This document shows positions 20,426-20,453 of a DNA stretch of 20,453 nucleotides, piece after piece (within the stretch, counting starts at the first letter, position 1; every line of letters begins with the position of its first letter). The position numbers were made by a program, and so were the translations under genes. The notes beneath the pieces were generated by a model. That model was not told the origin of the DNA and made no database searches. It saw only the letters and a list, made by a program, of their open reading frames with translations. The stretch is from Methanoregula sp. (GTDB lineage: Archaea; Halobacteriota; Methanomicrobia; Methanomicrobiales; Methanospirillaceae). The DNA is taken from NCBI GenBank assembly GCA_023228295.1, contig JALOBP010000058.1, positions 1 through 20,453 on the forward strand, written 5' to 3'.

Positions 20426-20453
20426 GTACTCAGTTTTTTTTAGGGCACCCCCC

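Overview
The window looks like a euryarchaeal methanogen chromosome, most likely order Methanomicrobiales (Methanoregula-like). This is judged by eye from the protein families: RIO2 kinase, a DUF460 protein, an NrpR/DUF128 regulator, a cupin-type glucose-6-phosphate isomerase, a class II lysyl-tRNA synthetase, a methanogen-style PAS/HisKA region, a tRNA without an encoded CCA end, and TATA boxes about 25-30 bp ahead of several start codons (leaderless or short-leader mRNAs). No database search was possible.

Layout. (1) 1-800: a 61-aa hypothetical gene (-), tRNA-Ala(UGC), and a tandem array in which the 3' end of that tRNA plus its 72-nt downstream sequence is repeated three times. (2) 800-3150: two accessory signalling genes on the + strand, a PAS-HisKA-RyR fusion and a TIR domain-transmembrane protein. 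(3) 3167-7340: a minus-strand block, with a DUF2281-like protein behind its own promoter, then the overlapping operon rio2 > DUF460 > thiL. (4) 7444-8919: a TtuA/Ncs6-like protein that has lost its PP-loop, followed by nadE (NAD synthetase). (5) 8897-10645 (-): pgi, a probable decayed short membrane ORF just upstream, and an NrpR-type domain with no DNA-binding domain. (6) 10708-14781 (+): a conserved protein of unknown function, a pyridine nucleotide-disulfide oxidoreductase with altered active-site surroundings, and lysS. (7) 14797-16299 (-): a transglutaminase-like lipoprotein. (8) 16446-18472 (+): two tandem AEC-family permeases. (9) 18516-19921: a SAM methyltransferase, a convergent toxin-antitoxin pair inside an 11-bp inverted repeat, and a decayed second copy of the methyltransferase 3' end. 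(10) 19922-20453: no credible gene, but an array of G-run/C-run palindromes spaced about 27 bp apart.

The most interesting candidate system is the RyR + TIR pair beside the tRNA-Ala array. TIR domains commonly hydrolyse or cyclise NAD+, and RyR domains are proposed ligand sensors, so the pair could be a nucleotide-signalling or stress/defence module on a small island at a tRNA integration hot spot. The second is the toxin-antitoxin cassette with its unusual face-to-face, 4-nt-overlapping layout and mirrored TATA-containing repeats. The third is the palindrome array at the right end. The middle of the window is mostly ordinary housekeeping DNA: ribosome maturation, thiamine diphosphate and NAD synthesis, sugar phosphate metabolism and tRNA charging.
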